Part shown: positions 8,497 to 17,391 of the stretch, piece after piece
How the letters are laid out: the number at the start of each line of letters is the position of its first letter
How positions within the stretch are numbered: the first letter of the stretch is position 1
Position numbers and translations under genes: made by a program
NCBI GenBank assembly: GCA_944363035.1
Contig: CALVTS010000007.1
Location: 25,101 to 89,100 of the forward strand
Length of the DNA stretch: 64,000 nucleotides
From: an uncultured Clostridia bacterium
GTDB taxonomy: Bacteria; Bacillota; Clostridia; Christensenellales; CAG-917
Direction: 5' to 3'
The notes under the pieces: model-generated
Told to the model about the DNA's origin: nothing
Databases searched by the model: none
What the model saw: only the letters and a program-made list of their open reading frames with translations

Positions 8497-9311
8497 TTCG
8501 AGGATAAAGTCAGCTCCATCAGCTTGCCGTGTCTGCGGACGGTCTCCACCGTCTCCACGGTGACGCGCTCTCCCTTGGAGGCGAGCTTTTCGCCGGAATA
8601 GGAGGAGATGTCTGCGGTGAGGGTCCTGCCCAGCAGAAAATTGTAGTCCGCGATTATGCGGTGCGGGGTGAAATCCTCTCCTCCCGCCGAAACGGGCGTT
8701 TTCATCGCCTCCGCGACGGGGTAAAACCCTTCCTCCTCATCCCCGCTTGCGGGAAAGACGGGGAGGGCGACATATCCCGTCGGGTCTCCTCCCTTTGACG
8801 GGTCGGGGCGGCGGGACGGGGGAGGGGCGAGCGCACGGACGGGATAATCGGACTCCGCTTTCGGGAAGGACGCGGGCTTTTTTCTGCCGTTCGCGCCCTC
8901 TTTCAGTATCAGCACATCCCCGAACGCGAGAAAGGAGGAGGGGGAGTACGCCGTGCCTTCCGCCGTGAGACTGCGCACCTTTCCCGTTCGGGAGAAGAGC
9001 ACGTCCTCCACCTCTCCCTTTTTCTTCCCCCCCGCCGTATACACCCTTTTCCCGACGAGGGAGTAGAGGAGAGGGGTGAGATCGGCGTCCTGAGGGGAGA
9101 TGAGGGCAAACTCGTCGTCCGCCATCACCGCGTCCTTCACCGAGGATGCGGCGGAGTAGGGCAACAGCGCGTCGCCCTCATCGCGGGAGATCCCGAAATA
9201 TACAATATTCCGACAATTTTCGTCAAAATATACATTGCTCACGGAGCCGAGCAGGGCGCAACCGCGCTTGCAAATGACGTCGCTATTCATCAAAGAGGAA
9301 AGGGCGGGCAT
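8493..9311 (-). CDS. PRC-barrel domain protein
   Basis: The 272-residue protein contains two PRC-barrel-like segments: ICKRGCALLGSVSNVYFDEN near the N terminus and LVGKRVYTAGGKKKGEVEDV about 75 residues later. The C-terminal third (YNFLLGRTLTADISSYSGE) looks like a further barrel. PRC barrels in sporulating Firmicutes (YlmC/YmxH type) often bind other proteins or RNA. The middle is Pro/Arg/Lys-rich and probably unstructured. I chose ATG at 9311 because GGAGGTG lies 4 nt before it; an upstream in-frame ATG at 9380 has no such site. The stop overlaps the start of the M1 peptidase gene. Confidence 0.75.
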   Translation of the reverse strand: MPALSSLMNSDVICKRGCALLGSVSNVYFDENCRNIVYFGISRDEGDALLPYSAASSVKDAVMADDEFALISPQDADLTPLLYSLVGKRVYTAGGKKKGEVEDVLFSRTGKVRSLTAEGTAYSPSSFLAFGDVLILKEGANGRKKPASFPKAESDYPVRALAPPPSRRPDPSKGGDPTGYVALPVFPASGDEEEGFYPVAEAMKTPVSAGGEDFTPHRIIADYNFLLGRTLTADISSYSGEKLASKGERVTVETVETVRRHGKLMELTLSSK

Positions 9312-9455
9312 GATACACCTCCGCATCAGGATATGTGCCTCGGCGAGAGCATATGAGCGGTTTTTTGCGAAAATGCGCATTTTGCGCGCCGAAACCGTAG
9401 ATCATATACCCTTTTGATACGCCGAAAGCAAGAAAAGATGACGTGAAAACTCAAG

Positions 9456-9511
9456 TTATTCACCGAGTTGTCCACAATTTTAAGTCGAAATGTGCACAAC
9501 TCGGTGGACAA
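9456..9511. promoter_or_regulatory. 21-bp inverted repeat of DnaA-box-like motifs
   Basis: The left arm 9456-9476 and the reverse complement of the right arm 9491-9511 agree at 18 of 21 positions, around a 14-nt spacer. Each arm holds two 9-mers close to the DnaA box TTATCCACA: TTATTCACC and TTGTCCACA on the left, TTGTCCACC and TTGTGCACA on the right. It lies between two divergent transcription units, so it could be an operator for either or a DnaA-binding site. Confidence 0.55.
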
Positions 9512-9557
9512 GGGCGTATTTTTATGCTTTCGTGCATATGTTCAAAACTGAAACGAT

Positions 9558-10271
9558 ATGCAAAATTCGGCAGGCGGAAAAAGTGCAACGGCGATGAAAT
9601 GGGCGATCGCGGGATTCGCGATCATTTTCGCCCTCCTCTCCGCTCCCGCCGCCGCGCTTGCCGTCTCCGCGCTCGAGCCCGCCCGCACCGTGGTCGTGGA
9701 CGCGGGACACGGCGGGATGGACGGCGGTGTGACGGGGGTGAACACGGGGGTGAAGGAGAGCGACCTCAATCTCGTCATGGCGAAATTGCTGGGCGAGTAT
9801 CTGGAAAGCGGCGGCTTTGACGTGGTGTACACGCGCAGGACTTCGGGCGGATTGTATAAGGAGGGGGACGTCAACAAGAAGTCGGCGGATATGCACCGCC
9901 GCGCCGAGATCATCTCCCGCGCGGATCCCGTCGCCGTCGTCAGCATACACATGAACACCTTTTTCCAAAAGTCCAGGAGGGGAGCGCAGGTGTTTTTCGA
10001 CCCCTCTTCCGCAAAAGGGGAGTCCCTTGCCCTGGCGGTGCAGGAGGAACTCAACCGCACATTCAATCTCCCGGACGCGGGGAGGGGCTTTTCCCCTCTC
10101 GGCGCGGACAAGTTCATCCTGCAACAGAGCTCTGCGCCCTCCGTCATCGTGGAGTGCGGCTTTTTGTCCAATCCCTCGGACGAGGCGCATCTTCTCGACG
10201 CCGATTACAGGGCGAGATTCGCTTACTCTATCTTTGTCGCCATCGCCGCCTATCTTTCCTCCGAAGCGTGA
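9558..10271 (+). CDS. cwlD: N-acetylmuramoyl-L-alanine amidase CwlD
   Basis: The 237-residue protein has an N-terminal membrane/signal segment (about 14-37) followed by an Amidase_3 zinc domain. Ligands and the catalytic residue are all present: His in VDAGHGGMDGG (near 51), Glu in GVKESDLNL, His in VSIHMN and Glu in VIVECGFLSN. Size and architecture match CwlD, which removes peptide side chains from muramic acid on the way to the muramic-delta-lactam of spore cortex. The start is uncertain: ATG 9558 lacks a good ribosome binding site, and ATG 9594 (MKWAIAGF) would still keep the whole signal segment. Confidence 0.88.
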   Translation: MQNSAGGKSATAMKWAIAGFAIIFALLSAPAAALAVSALEPARTVVVDAGHGGMDGGVTGVNTGVKESDLNLVMAKLLGEYLESGGFDVVYTRRTSGGLYKEGDVNKKSADMHRRAEIISRADPVAVVSIHMNTFFQKSRRGAQVFFDPSSAKGESLALAVQEELNRTFNLPDAGRGFSPLGADKFILQQSSAPSVIVECGFLSNPSDEAHLLDADYRARFAYSIFVAIAAYLSSEA

Positions 10272-10463
10272 GGCATCGCCCGTTATCCGAAAAGGTCAGG
10301 ATCCCGAAAGCAATGTTGAGAGAGTGAAAATTCTCCGAAAAACACGGCTTACTGCGGTTTGCGTGGAGGGTTTGCTCCCTTTCGTCATGCGCGGGCTACG
10401 ACGGGGATGATGCGTCCTCGGCGTCCGCTCGGGCTTAACGGACGGTTTTGGAGGGGGAATCTG

Positions 10464-10492
10464 TTGATTTTGTTTGGTGGATAAGTTATAAT
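10464..10492 (+). promoter_or_regulatory. Promoter of radC
   Basis: TTGATT (10464-10469), 17-nt spacer, perfect TATAAT (10487-10492), 49 nt before the chosen radC start. Confidence 0.65.
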
Positions 10493-10540
10493 TTTTCAGT
10501 ATCTTACTTACGGCGCGCACGCGCGCGGTGCGGAGGAAGT

Positions 10541-11215
10541 ATGGGCACACACGACGGGCACAGGATGCGGGTGCGGGAAAAGATCTCCGCAACCGGGACG
10601 GCATCCCTTCCCGACCACGAAGTTTTGGAATATATCCTCTTTGCCTTTGTCCCGCGCAGGAACACCAACGAGATAGCGCACGCGCTCACGGAAAAGTTCG
10701 GTGATTTCGCGGATGTGCTCAATGCGGACGAGGAGGCGTTGAGGAGCGTCCCCGGCATGACGGAAAACGCGGCGTTGTTCCTCTCCGTCCTGCCCGAGCT
10801 CTTTCGCCGTTACGCGGTCTGTTCCTCCCGAAAGCGTCCCGTCGTCTCGGGCAGAAAGGCGGTGAGGGAATATATCGCCAAGGAGATGTTCGGTATGCCC
10901 GTGGAAGTGGCGGGACTTGCCGCGCTCAACGTGCATGACGGGCTCATCCGATTTGAAAGACCCGCCTACGGCACGGGGGACGGCGTCGCGCTTTCGGCAA
11001 GGGACGCGGTGGAGTTCGCTCTGCGCACCAAGGCGGTGTCCGTGGTCATCGCGCACAATCATCCGGGCGGCGATCCCCGCCCCTCCCAACAGGACTACGA
11101 CCTCACCTGCGAGATATCTCGGGTGCTTGGGAGCATAGGGGTCAGGCTTGCGGATCACATCATTTATACGGATACGGATAGCTTTTCTTTCAAGGACAAC
11201 GGACTGCTCGAGTAG
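10541..11215 (+). CDS. radC: RadC/MPN-domain (JAMM) DNA-repair-family protein
   Basis: The 224-residue protein has a UPF0758 N-terminal helix-hairpin-helix part (LLRSVPGMTENAALFLSVLPEL-type segment) and a C-terminal JAMM metalloprotease-like domain with HNHPGGDPRPSQQD, the His-x-His...Asp zinc motif of RadC. The family is widespread, but its link to recombination repair is not firmly established. The start at 10541 is supported by CGGAGGAAGT directly upstream and leaves room for the promoter at 10464-10492; a longer frame upstream would overlap that promoter. It is followed closely by gltX. Confidence 0.88.
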   Translation: MGTHDGHRMRVREKISATGTASLPDHEVLEYILFAFVPRRNTNEIAHALTEKFGDFADVLNADEEALRSVPGMTENAALFLSVLPELFRRYAVCSSRKRPVVSGRKAVREYIAKEMFGMPVEVAGLAALNVHDGLIRFERPAYGTGDGVALSARDAVEFALRTKAVSVVIAHNHPGGDPRPSQQDYDLTCEISRVLGSIGVRLADHIIYTDTDSFSFKDNGLLE

Positions 11216-11233
11216 CGGTCGCACGAGGTGAAA

Positions 11234-12676
11234 ATGGACGGTACTGTCAGGACAAGATTCGCCCCCTCTCCCACGGGGTTCATGCACATAGGCAACCTGC
11301 GCACGGGGCTTTACGCCTATCTTTTCGCGAGGCACAACGGCGGGAGATTCATCCTGCGCATAGAGGATACAGACCGCGAACGTATGGTGGAGGGCGCCGA
11401 GGATATGGTATATCGCACCCTCGCCACGGCGGGTATGGACTATGACGAAGGTCCCGACAAGGGGGGAGAGTACGGTCCGTACGTGCAGAGCGAGCGCGCG
11501 GGCATATACCGCGAATACGCCGAAAAGCTGGTGGAGCTGGGCGGCGCGTACTATTGCTTCTGCACCAAGGAGAGGCTGGAAAGTCTGCACGGCGAAAACG
11601 GCACTCACACCTACGACCGCCATTGCCGCGATCTTTCTCGGGAGGAGGTGCGCGCGAGGCTCGCGGCGGGGGAACCTTACGTCATCCGCCAAAAGGTGCC
11701 CGACGGAGTGGTGTCCTCCTATCGCGACATGGTGTTCGGCGAGATCTCGGTGGCGTCGGAGGACATCGAGGACGGCGTACTTCTGAAATCGGACGGGATG
11801 CCCACCTACAATTTTGCCAACGTGGTGGACGACCATCTCATGGGCATCACCCACGTGATACGCGGCACGGAATATCTGAGCTCCACTCCCAAATACAATC
11901 TCATCTACGACGCGTTCGGCTGGGAGCGTCCGCAGTATATGCACCTGCCCCCCATCATGAAGGACGCGAGCAGGAAACTCTCCAAGCGTTACGGCGACGC
12001 CAACTTCGAGGATTTCGTCTCGAAGGGATATCTTCCCGAAGCCGTGGTCAATTACGTTGCGCTCCTCGGCTGGTGTCCCAAAAACAACGCCGAAAAGATG
12101 ACCATGAAAGAGATGATCGAGCAGTTCGACGTGGACGGCATCTCGGTGTCGAGCTCCATCTTCGACGAGGCGAAGATGAGATGGCTCAACGGGGAGTATC
12201 TCAAAGCCATGAGCGAGGAGGAGTTCTTTTCGGTGTCCGCGCCCTGGATCGCGAAAGCGGACCCCGACGGCAGATTTGACCAAAGGGAGATATCCCGCCT
12301 CATGCAGACCCGCGCGGACGTCCTCGGCGACATCCCGGAAAAGATAGCCTTCCTCAACGAGTTCGGCAGATACGACCTCGGGATGTACGAGCACAAAAAG
12401 ATGAAAATGGACGTTGAAGTCGCAAAACGCGCCGTTAAAGTGGCGATAAGCGCAGTAGAAGGGCTTGACGTCTGGACGGAAGACAGCATCCGTACGGCGG
12501 TGTGTCTCGCCGCCGAGAAGGAGGGGATGAAGAGCGGTCAGGTGATGTTCGGGATGCGCGTCGCGTTGACGGGACAGCCTTCGACGCCCGGCGGCGCCAT
12601 GGAGATGGCGGTCGTTTTGGGCAAAGACGAAAGCCTGAGGAGACTGCGTTTTTCAGACGCGTTGCTCAGAGAGTAA
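11234..12676 (+). CDS. gltX: Glutamyl-tRNA synthetase
   Basis: A class I aminoacyl-tRNA synthetase of about 480 residues, the usual bacterial GltX length. The signature PSPTGFMHIGNLRTGLYAY (HIGH-type motif) lies at the N terminus and RKLSKRYGD (KMSKS-type motif) near residue 245. It charges tRNA-Glu (and in many Firmicutes also tRNA-Gln for later amidation) in the cytosol. GAGGTG overlaps a possible GTG start at 11228; I prefer ATG 11234 because that hexamer then acts as its ribosome binding site. Confidence 0.95.
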   Translation: MDGTVRTRFAPSPTGFMHIGNLRTGLYAYLFARHNGGRFILRIEDTDRERMVEGAEDMVYRTLATAGMDYDEGPDKGGEYGPYVQSERAGIYREYAEKLVELGGAYYCFCTKERLESLHGENGTHTYDRHCRDLSREEVRARLAAGEPYVIRQKVPDGVVSSYRDMVFGEISVASEDIEDGVLLKSDGMPTYNFANVVDDHLMGITHVIRGTEYLSSTPKYNLIYDAFGWERPQYMHLPPIMKDASRKLSKRYGDANFEDFVSKGYLPEAVVNYVALLGWCPKNNAEKMTMKEMIEQFDVDGISVSSSIFDEAKMRWLNGEYLKAMSEEEFFSVSAPWIAKADPDGRFDQREISRLMQTRADVLGDIPEKIAFLNEFGRYDLGMYEHKKMKMDVEVAKRAVKVAISAVEGLDVWTEDSIRTAVCLAAEKEGMKSGQVMFGMRVALTGQPSTPGGAMEMAVVLGKDESLRRLRFSDALLRE

Positions 12677-12710
12677 GGGGACCGAAAGCAAATTTTACGG
12701 GGAAGAGAAG

Positions 12711-14756
12711 ATGACCGAAAGGAAGAGATGGACAATTTTTATCGCATTATTCGCGGCGTGTCTTTTTGCCGTCTGCGCCTTTATGCCCGCGCTCTCGGCG
12801 GGTGGAGAGGTCGCGCACGCGGCGGGGGACGCGGACGCGTTGACCGCAGGGACGTACGGCAACATCGATACGGATACGGACCTGTGGTATTTTGCCGAAG
12901 GGGAACTCGATCTTCCCGCCGTACGGGAGTATGTCAAAAATTCCGTGCTTCCCGTCCTTGAAGCGAACGACGCCGATCCCGTCGTCATCGCGGTGATAGA
13001 CACGGGGCTGGACCTCGGCAACAGCGTGTTCGGCAACGTGCTCATGCGCGGCGAAGACAACACTCTGCTCGGCTACAATTCCTTTTACGCTTCCAGAGGT
13101 GAGACGGACAAGGTCTCGAATTTCAACGACGAGTCCGCAGACCTCCACGGCACGGCGATGGCGTCCGTCATCGCTACTTTGATAGAAGAGACGGGGCTTT
13201 CGGACTACATCAAGATATATCCCATCAAAGCCTCCTATCCCAAGGAGTATGTCGATTCGGCGGCGGATGGCGCCGTCACCGTCAACGCCTTTGACCGCAC
13301 CACGGTGAGGGTGGGGATAGAACGCGCCGTCGAGATAGGCGCCGAGGTCATCAATCTCTCCCTCTGTTCCACGACGGACAGAGAGAGCGAGTGGCGCACG
13401 GACAAGGATATGCAGGCGGCGATAGAGGTCGCTTCGCAGAGCGCGACGATAGTCGCCGCGGCGGGCAACAACGGGACGGCGAGCAGTTCTCACTATTTCT
13501 ATCCCGCGGCGTACAACGGCGTGATAGGGGTCATGTCGCATGACTCCGAGGGCTATCATTCCACCACCAACTACGGCTCCGCCTACGACATCTTCGCCCC
13601 CGGTACGGGAGTGATGGTGTCCACCGAGGACGGGGTGTACAGGACGACGGGCAGCGCGACCTCGGGCACGAGCGTGGCGGCGCCTTTCGTGTCTTTCGCG
13701 TCCGCGCTCCTCAGGCTCAGCCTCAAAGCGGAAGAGCTTGCCGACGACGCTTTCACCATGCCCCGCAACGCGGTCATCAACCGCATGATCACGAATTTTG
13801 CGGAGGATGACGCCTCCGTCACCGCAAAGGACGGCGCGGCGTACAAAAAGCTCGACATCCTGAAACTCATCTCAGAGGACATCCTGGACATAGACTACGG
13901 CTGGGCGCCCGTCACGGGTATCACCGCGGTCGCTACGATGAACGGCAAGACCGTGACGACGGGTTCCGAGATCACGGTGCAGACCCTGCGCGAGACGGGC
14001 AAGGGCAGGAGCTATCTGGAATTCAGCGCGGTCACTTCGCCCGCAGGGGACACCGATCCATCCGCGGCGGACAGGGTGGAGTGGACTTTGACGGAATACG
14101 AAGACGAGGATAAGGAAGAGGAGGTCTCCTCCGAAGTCATAGGCAGGGGAGGGAGCATCGGACATCTCTTCGACCACGCGGGATATTACGTCCTGCGCGC
14201 CTCCCTCGAAGTCGCAGAGGGCGCCGAACCTCTGACCGCCGAGCTCACGTTCACCGTCGTCGCTCCGGCATGGAAGGGGAGCGAGGCGTTCATCGTGCCC
14301 GAGGAATATCTCTCCTCCGCCGCATACATCAAGGGTAAGGACGGCGCGGTGCCGCAGGAGACGGATCTTTACGGCGCGGGCGCGACGATGACCTTCGGCG
14401 TGACCACGCTCGAAGACGTGGAGTATGAGTCCGTCTACTGGTATGTGGACGGCACGATCGCGGGCACGGGCAGGATGTTCACCTATTCCCCCTCGGGGCT
14501 CCCGTCCGGCGACCACAAGATAACGGTGCGGGTCACTTTCGAGAATGACACGACTGCTTATGTATCTAGCGTATTTATAGTGCACCACAAGTCCTGGGCG
14601 GCGCATCCCCTCTTCGCCATCCTTTGGACCGCTCTCGGGATAGGAGTTATAGCGGCGGTGGTGATAGTCGTGAAAAAGAGCGCGCGAAAGAAAGCTCCCG
14701 CCGAGGCCGCTTCCGAGGAGGGCGACGACAGGCAGTCTCCCATCCGCAAGCAATGA
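12711..14756 (+). CDS. Subtilisin-like serine protease (S8), membrane-anchored
   Basis: The 681-residue protein has a Sec signal peptide (about 7-30), an S8 peptidase domain with Asp in VIAVIDTGLDL (near 96), His in DLHGTAMASV (near 146) and Ser in GTSVAAPFVS (near 320), and then two beta-rich extracellular domains (about 400-620; the second ends SGLPSGDHKITVRV, PKD/Ig-like). A final hydrophobic helix (about 632-652) followed by KKSARKK anchors it with the catalytic part outside. The transmembrane C terminus in place of a sortase motif fits a monoderm surface protease. Substrate unknown. Confidence 0.9.
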   Translation: MTERKRWTIFIALFAACLFAVCAFMPALSAGGEVAHAAGDADALTAGTYGNIDTDTDLWYFAEGELDLPAVREYVKNSVLPVLEANDADPVVIAVIDTGLDLGNSVFGNVLMRGEDNTLLGYNSFYASRGETDKVSNFNDESADLHGTAMASVIATLIEETGLSDYIKIYPIKASYPKEYVDSAADGAVTVNAFDRTTVRVGIERAVEIGAEVINLSLCSTTDRESEWRTDKDMQAAIEVASQSATIVAAAGNNGTASSSHYFYPAAYNGVIGVMSHDSEGYHSTTNYGSAYDIFAPGTGVMVSTEDGVYRTTGSATSGTSVAAPFVSFASALLRLSLKAEELADDAFTMPRNAVINRMITNFAEDDASVTAKDGAAYKKLDILKLISEDILDIDYGWAPVTGITAVATMNGKTVTTGSEITVQTLRETGKGRSYLEFSAVTSPAGDTDPSAADRVEWTLTEYEDEDKEEEVSSEVIGRGGSIGHLFDHAGYYVLRASLEVAEGAEPLTAELTFTVVAPAWKGSEAFIVPEEYLSSAAYIKGKDGAVPQETDLYGAGATMTFGVTTLEDVEYESVYWYVDGTIAGTGRMFTYSPSGLPSGDHKITVRVTFENDTTAYVSSVFIVHHKSWAAHPLFAILWTALGIGVIAAVVIVVKKSARKKAPAEAASEEGDDRQSPIRKQ

Positions 14757-14811
14757 GGATGAGGAGGCGCGTTTCGCAAAAAAACGCTCTTGAACCAATG
14801 AAAACGAAAAG

Positions 14812-14836
14812 AAAAACCGCCGTTTCGGCGGTTTTT
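14812..14836. terminator. Bidirectional terminator between the protease gene and veg
   Basis: An 11-bp stem (AAAAACCGCCG / CGGCGGTTTTT) with a TTT loop has A and T tracts on the two sides and lies between converging genes. Confidence 0.85.
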
Positions 14837-15081
14837 CAAACTTCGGGAGGCAGTTCTTTCAAAAACATCACTCCTCTTGTATGCACGTCGGAATAGGAGA
14901 AAGTGCGCACCTCGCCGCTTTCAAGTCTCACCGTGAAAACGGCGGGGAACACCGCGACTATGCTCCCTTTCAGCAACGTGCTTTTCCCCCGTCCTTCGCT
15001 CACTTTCATGATGAGGGAAAGTCCTCTCAGTTTTTCCACCCTCTGTTTTGCTTCGCCTATCCCTTTGCCTATCTCTCGCAT
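14836..15081 (-). CDS. veg: Veg family protein
   Basis: This 81-residue protein aligns over its whole length with Bacillus Veg: a short helical N terminus, the basic GRGKSTLLKGSIVAVFPAVF core (corresponding to NGGRRKTIERSG...YPSVF) and a terminal strand VRTFSYSDVHTRGV. Veg is an abundant Firmicutes protein associated with biofilm-gene induction and spore outgrowth; its mechanism is not settled. The start has no strong Shine-Dalgarno but full-length homology supports it. It is transcribed away from the SipL-like gene. Confidence 0.85.
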   Translation of the reverse strand: MREIGKGIGEAKQRVEKLRGLSLIMKVSEGRGKSTLLKGSIVAVFPAVFTVRLESGEVRTFSYSDVHTRGVMFLKELPPEV

Positions 15082-15201
15082 GAAGGGAGCATTACCATGC
15101 GCGCGCGTTTTTATACGGGACGCGCGAGCCTTCCTCCGAAGAGAACGAGAGGAATATCCCGCTCCTCCCGCGCATATGGTGTTGAGGAATTGGAGGCGAC
15201 T

Positions 15202-16674
15202 ATGTTCAGATACGAAAAGTTCAACGCAAGCAACATCGTGAGCGCCCCTCCCGTGGAAAGGGTGGTGGAATTTTCTCCCTCCGCGCCGGACGCGGGCGAC
15301 GTGGCGCGCGTGCTCTCCCTCGCCGTGGACGGCAAGGCAGTCTCCGCCGAGGCGAACGACGGCTTCTGTTCGGTGGCGGGCAGGGTGAATTTCCGCCTTG
15401 TCTATCAGACCCGCGACGGAGCGGTCAAGGGAGTGGACTACAATGCGGATTTCAGTCTCAAAGCGGAGGGCGGTTTCCTCGCCGACGACAACCCGAGCGC
15501 GGAGGTCTCCGTCGTGGAGGCGGATGTTGACGTGGCGGATGCGGTCACTCTTTCCGCCGTCGTGAGCGTGCGCGCTCTTGCGGTGCGCAGCACAGAGGAA
15601 GAGTGTCTGGTGGACGCCGAAAAGTGTTATAAGACGGTGGAAGAGAGGGTTTTTCCCTGTCCCGTCGCGGCAAAGACAACTTCATTTTCGGTGAGCGAAG
15701 AGGCGGACGCGGGGGACATCGACGAGGTGTTGCTCGTGGACGCGCAGGCGGTCGTCACTTCGGCGACGGCGTCGGAGGGTATCATCGCGGTGGAGGGCAG
15801 GGTGCGCGCCGCCGTGACTTTCACCGAGGACGGCGACATCCGCACCCGCGATATGCTGATACCTTTCAGGGAGGAGATCCCCGCGGACGGAGTCGCCGAG
15901 GGGGACGAAGTATCGGCGGTCGCATGGGTGCGTTCCTCCAAAGTGGTGCTCGCCGGGGTGCCGGGAGCCAACATCATACGCTTCGAAGGAGATATCGCGG
16001 TGAGGTCGAATGCGGTGAGGATGCGCACCGAGGAGGTCATAGCGGATATGTTCATGCTCACCAACGAGGTGGAACTCGGGCGTGAGCACAAGAGGTTCAC
16101 ATTTTTCGGCGGCATGAAATATTCCTCCGAGAAGGTGTCCGGCACCGCGCCGTTGGAGGACAGAGCTCCCGCAGAGAGCGTGGTCGCCGTGCCATACGCC
16201 CGCTGTTATGCCGCCAAGGCGGAAGCCGTCGAGGGAGGCGCGCTGGTGGAGGGCGTGCTCGCCGCCGATGTGGTGTACCGCGACGAAAACGGTCTCAATT
16301 CCGTGCGCGCCGAAGTGCCATATTCCGTGGAGATAGACGGCGATTTCGGGGAGGGTGTCAAAGCCGTCTGCTTTGTGGAGGACGTCCGCGTCAAGGCGAG
16401 GAGGGGAGAGCTGGAATTGGAAGCCTCTGTCGGCATCCTGCTCACCCGCTGTGTGTGCGTGGATGCGGAATATATCTCCTCAGTGACGGTGGGAGAGGAA
16501 AAGGAGCTCAACACCTCGGCGCTGTCTTTGTATATCGTCTCGGAGGGGGACGGGATGTGGGATGTGTGCAAGGCGCTCACCGCCACGCCCGAGGACATAA
16601 TGAAGCAGAATCCCTCCCTCGAACTCCCCCTTTCGGCAGGAGACAGAGTGGTGTACTTCCGCTCGCTCGCCTAA
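15202..16674 (+). CDS. SipL/SpoVID-like spore-coat protein: DUF3794 repeats plus LysM
   Basis: The 490-residue protein has three DUF3794-type beta-rich repeats (about 20-150, 160-290 and 300-430, each opening with a VVEFSPSAP- or VPCARCYAAKAEA-like strand) and a C-terminal LysM (about 440-489: LYIVSEGDGMWDVCKAL...NPSLELPLSAGDRV). This is the layout of clostridial SipL, which ties the coat to the forespore surface through SpoIVA. The LysM has Asp-Gly-Met where a typical domain has DTL. ATG 15202 is chosen for the TGGAGG 5 nt upstream; the frame is open further upstream but would overlap veg. With spo0A, cwlD and sigH it argues for sporulation. Confidence 0.85.
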   Translation: MFRYEKFNASNIVSAPPVERVVEFSPSAPDAGDVARVLSLAVDGKAVSAEANDGFCSVAGRVNFRLVYQTRDGAVKGVDYNADFSLKAEGGFLADDNPSAEVSVVEADVDVADAVTLSAVVSVRALAVRSTEEECLVDAEKCYKTVEERVFPCPVAAKTTSFSVSEEADAGDIDEVLLVDAQAVVTSATASEGIIAVEGRVRAAVTFTEDGDIRTRDMLIPFREEIPADGVAEGDEVSAVAWVRSSKVVLAGVPGANIIRFEGDIAVRSNAVRMRTEEVIADMFMLTNEVELGREHKRFTFFGGMKYSSEKVSGTAPLEDRAPAESVVAVPYARCYAAKAEAVEGGALVEGVLAADVVYRDENGLNSVRAEVPYSVEIDGDFGEGVKAVCFVEDVRVKARRGELELEASVGILLTRCVCVDAEYISSVTVGEEKELNTSALSLYIVSEGDGMWDVCKALTATPEDIMKQNPSLELPLSAGDRVVYFRSLA

Positions 16675-16826
16675 AGGGTCCGGCGTACGACGGGACTATC
16701 GTCGCGTACGGTGAAGAGGGGAGAGGGAAATCCTCCCCCTTTTTGCGCCGCGAGCGCGCACACGGCGGCGCACAACGCAATTACCGCGCCCGTCCAAACG
16801 CCCAAAAGCTTAACTTTTTCTCTCAT
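16671..16826 (-). CDS. Possible 51-residue membrane or secreted miniprotein
   Basis: An ATG-initiated minus-strand frame encodes a basic start, one hydrophobic helix (LLGVWTGAVIALCAAVCALA) and a short polar tail, the form of a signal peptide or one-pass miniprotein. Its stop overlaps the last bases of the SipL-like gene on the other strand, and its ribosome binding site is weak (AAGGG 1 nt before ATG). I have no family match; it may be spurious. Confidence 0.3.
   Translation of the reverse strand: MREKVKLLGVWTGAVIALCAAVCALAAQKGGGFPSPLFTVRDDSPVVRRTL
16716..16745 (+). terminator. Terminator after the SipL-like gene
   Basis: An imperfect stem AGGGGAGA / TCCTCCCCCT is followed by TTTTT, 42 nt after the stop codon. 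Confidence 0.55.
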
Positions 16827-16861
16827 GCCCTTAGTATGTTCGCAGTCGGTTTAATTATTTT

Positions 16862-17045
16862 GCAGGGGCGCCGCCCCTGCACCCCAGCGGGGATGTCATC
16901 CCCGCACCCCTTGCTTTTATATAATATTGCGCCGAGTGTTGCAGGCTGCGCCCGCAACACTCGGCGCACTTTTTATAAGAAAGTATGGGAGCGCGAGGGT
17001 GTAACACCCTCGCAAGGTGGGGTGTTGGGGGGTACCCCCACTACG
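16862..17045. repeat. Dispersed repeat A, copy 1
   Basis: About 184 bp: a GC-rich palindrome (GCAGGGGCGCCGCCCCTGC), a CCCCAGCGGGG-type segment, then a 15-bp perfect hairpin (arms 16928-16942 and 16954-16968), an AT spacer and GGGAGCGCGAGGGTG. The same order is seen at 21730-21912, and more distantly near 50085 and 63469. A partial copy of its tail lies at 17206-17268. The rest of the 16.75-17.39 kb interval holds no gene I can support. Confidence 0.8.
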
Positions 17046-17205
17046 CGGAGTGAAAATGAGCGAGAGCGCGGATAGTTTTCATTAAAAACGCGGAGCGAAC
17101 GAGTGCCGCCGCATTTTCACGACGTGATAAGGAGTGACCGCGCGACAGGCGAGCCGCCCGCCGTGGAACGGCGCACGGCGACGAACACGCGCGGATCGCG
17201 ACGCG

Positions 17206-17268
17206 GGAGCGCGAGGGTGTAACACCCTCGCAGGGGTGTGGGGGAATAATTCCCCCGCAGGGTGTAAA
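17206..17268. repeat. Dispersed repeat A, tail fragment
   Basis: GGGAGCGCGAGGGTGTAACA and the following CCCTCGCAGGGGTGTGGGGG repeat the end of copies 1 and 2; the fragment lies 125 nt before pstS. Confidence 0.7.
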
Positions 17269-17391
17269 AAATTTGTCAATGACATTTTTGTGAAGAAATC
17301 GGGGAAAATAAAAGACAAGTTGTTGCTATGTTGATCGTAGCGGTCGGATCGGCTTGCGGCAGCGAGCAGCGAGGACCGGGAGGAAAAAGAA

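Noticed and set aside
9456..9511. Chromosomal replication origin
   Set aside because: Only one inverted pair of DnaA-like boxes, no unwinding region and none of dnaA, dnaN, rpmH or gyrB nearby.
10508..12394. A 628-codon open frame on the minus strand
   Set aside because: It lies antisense to radC and gltX, has no recognisable domain and a shadow-type composition; high-GC third positions keep the opposite frame open.
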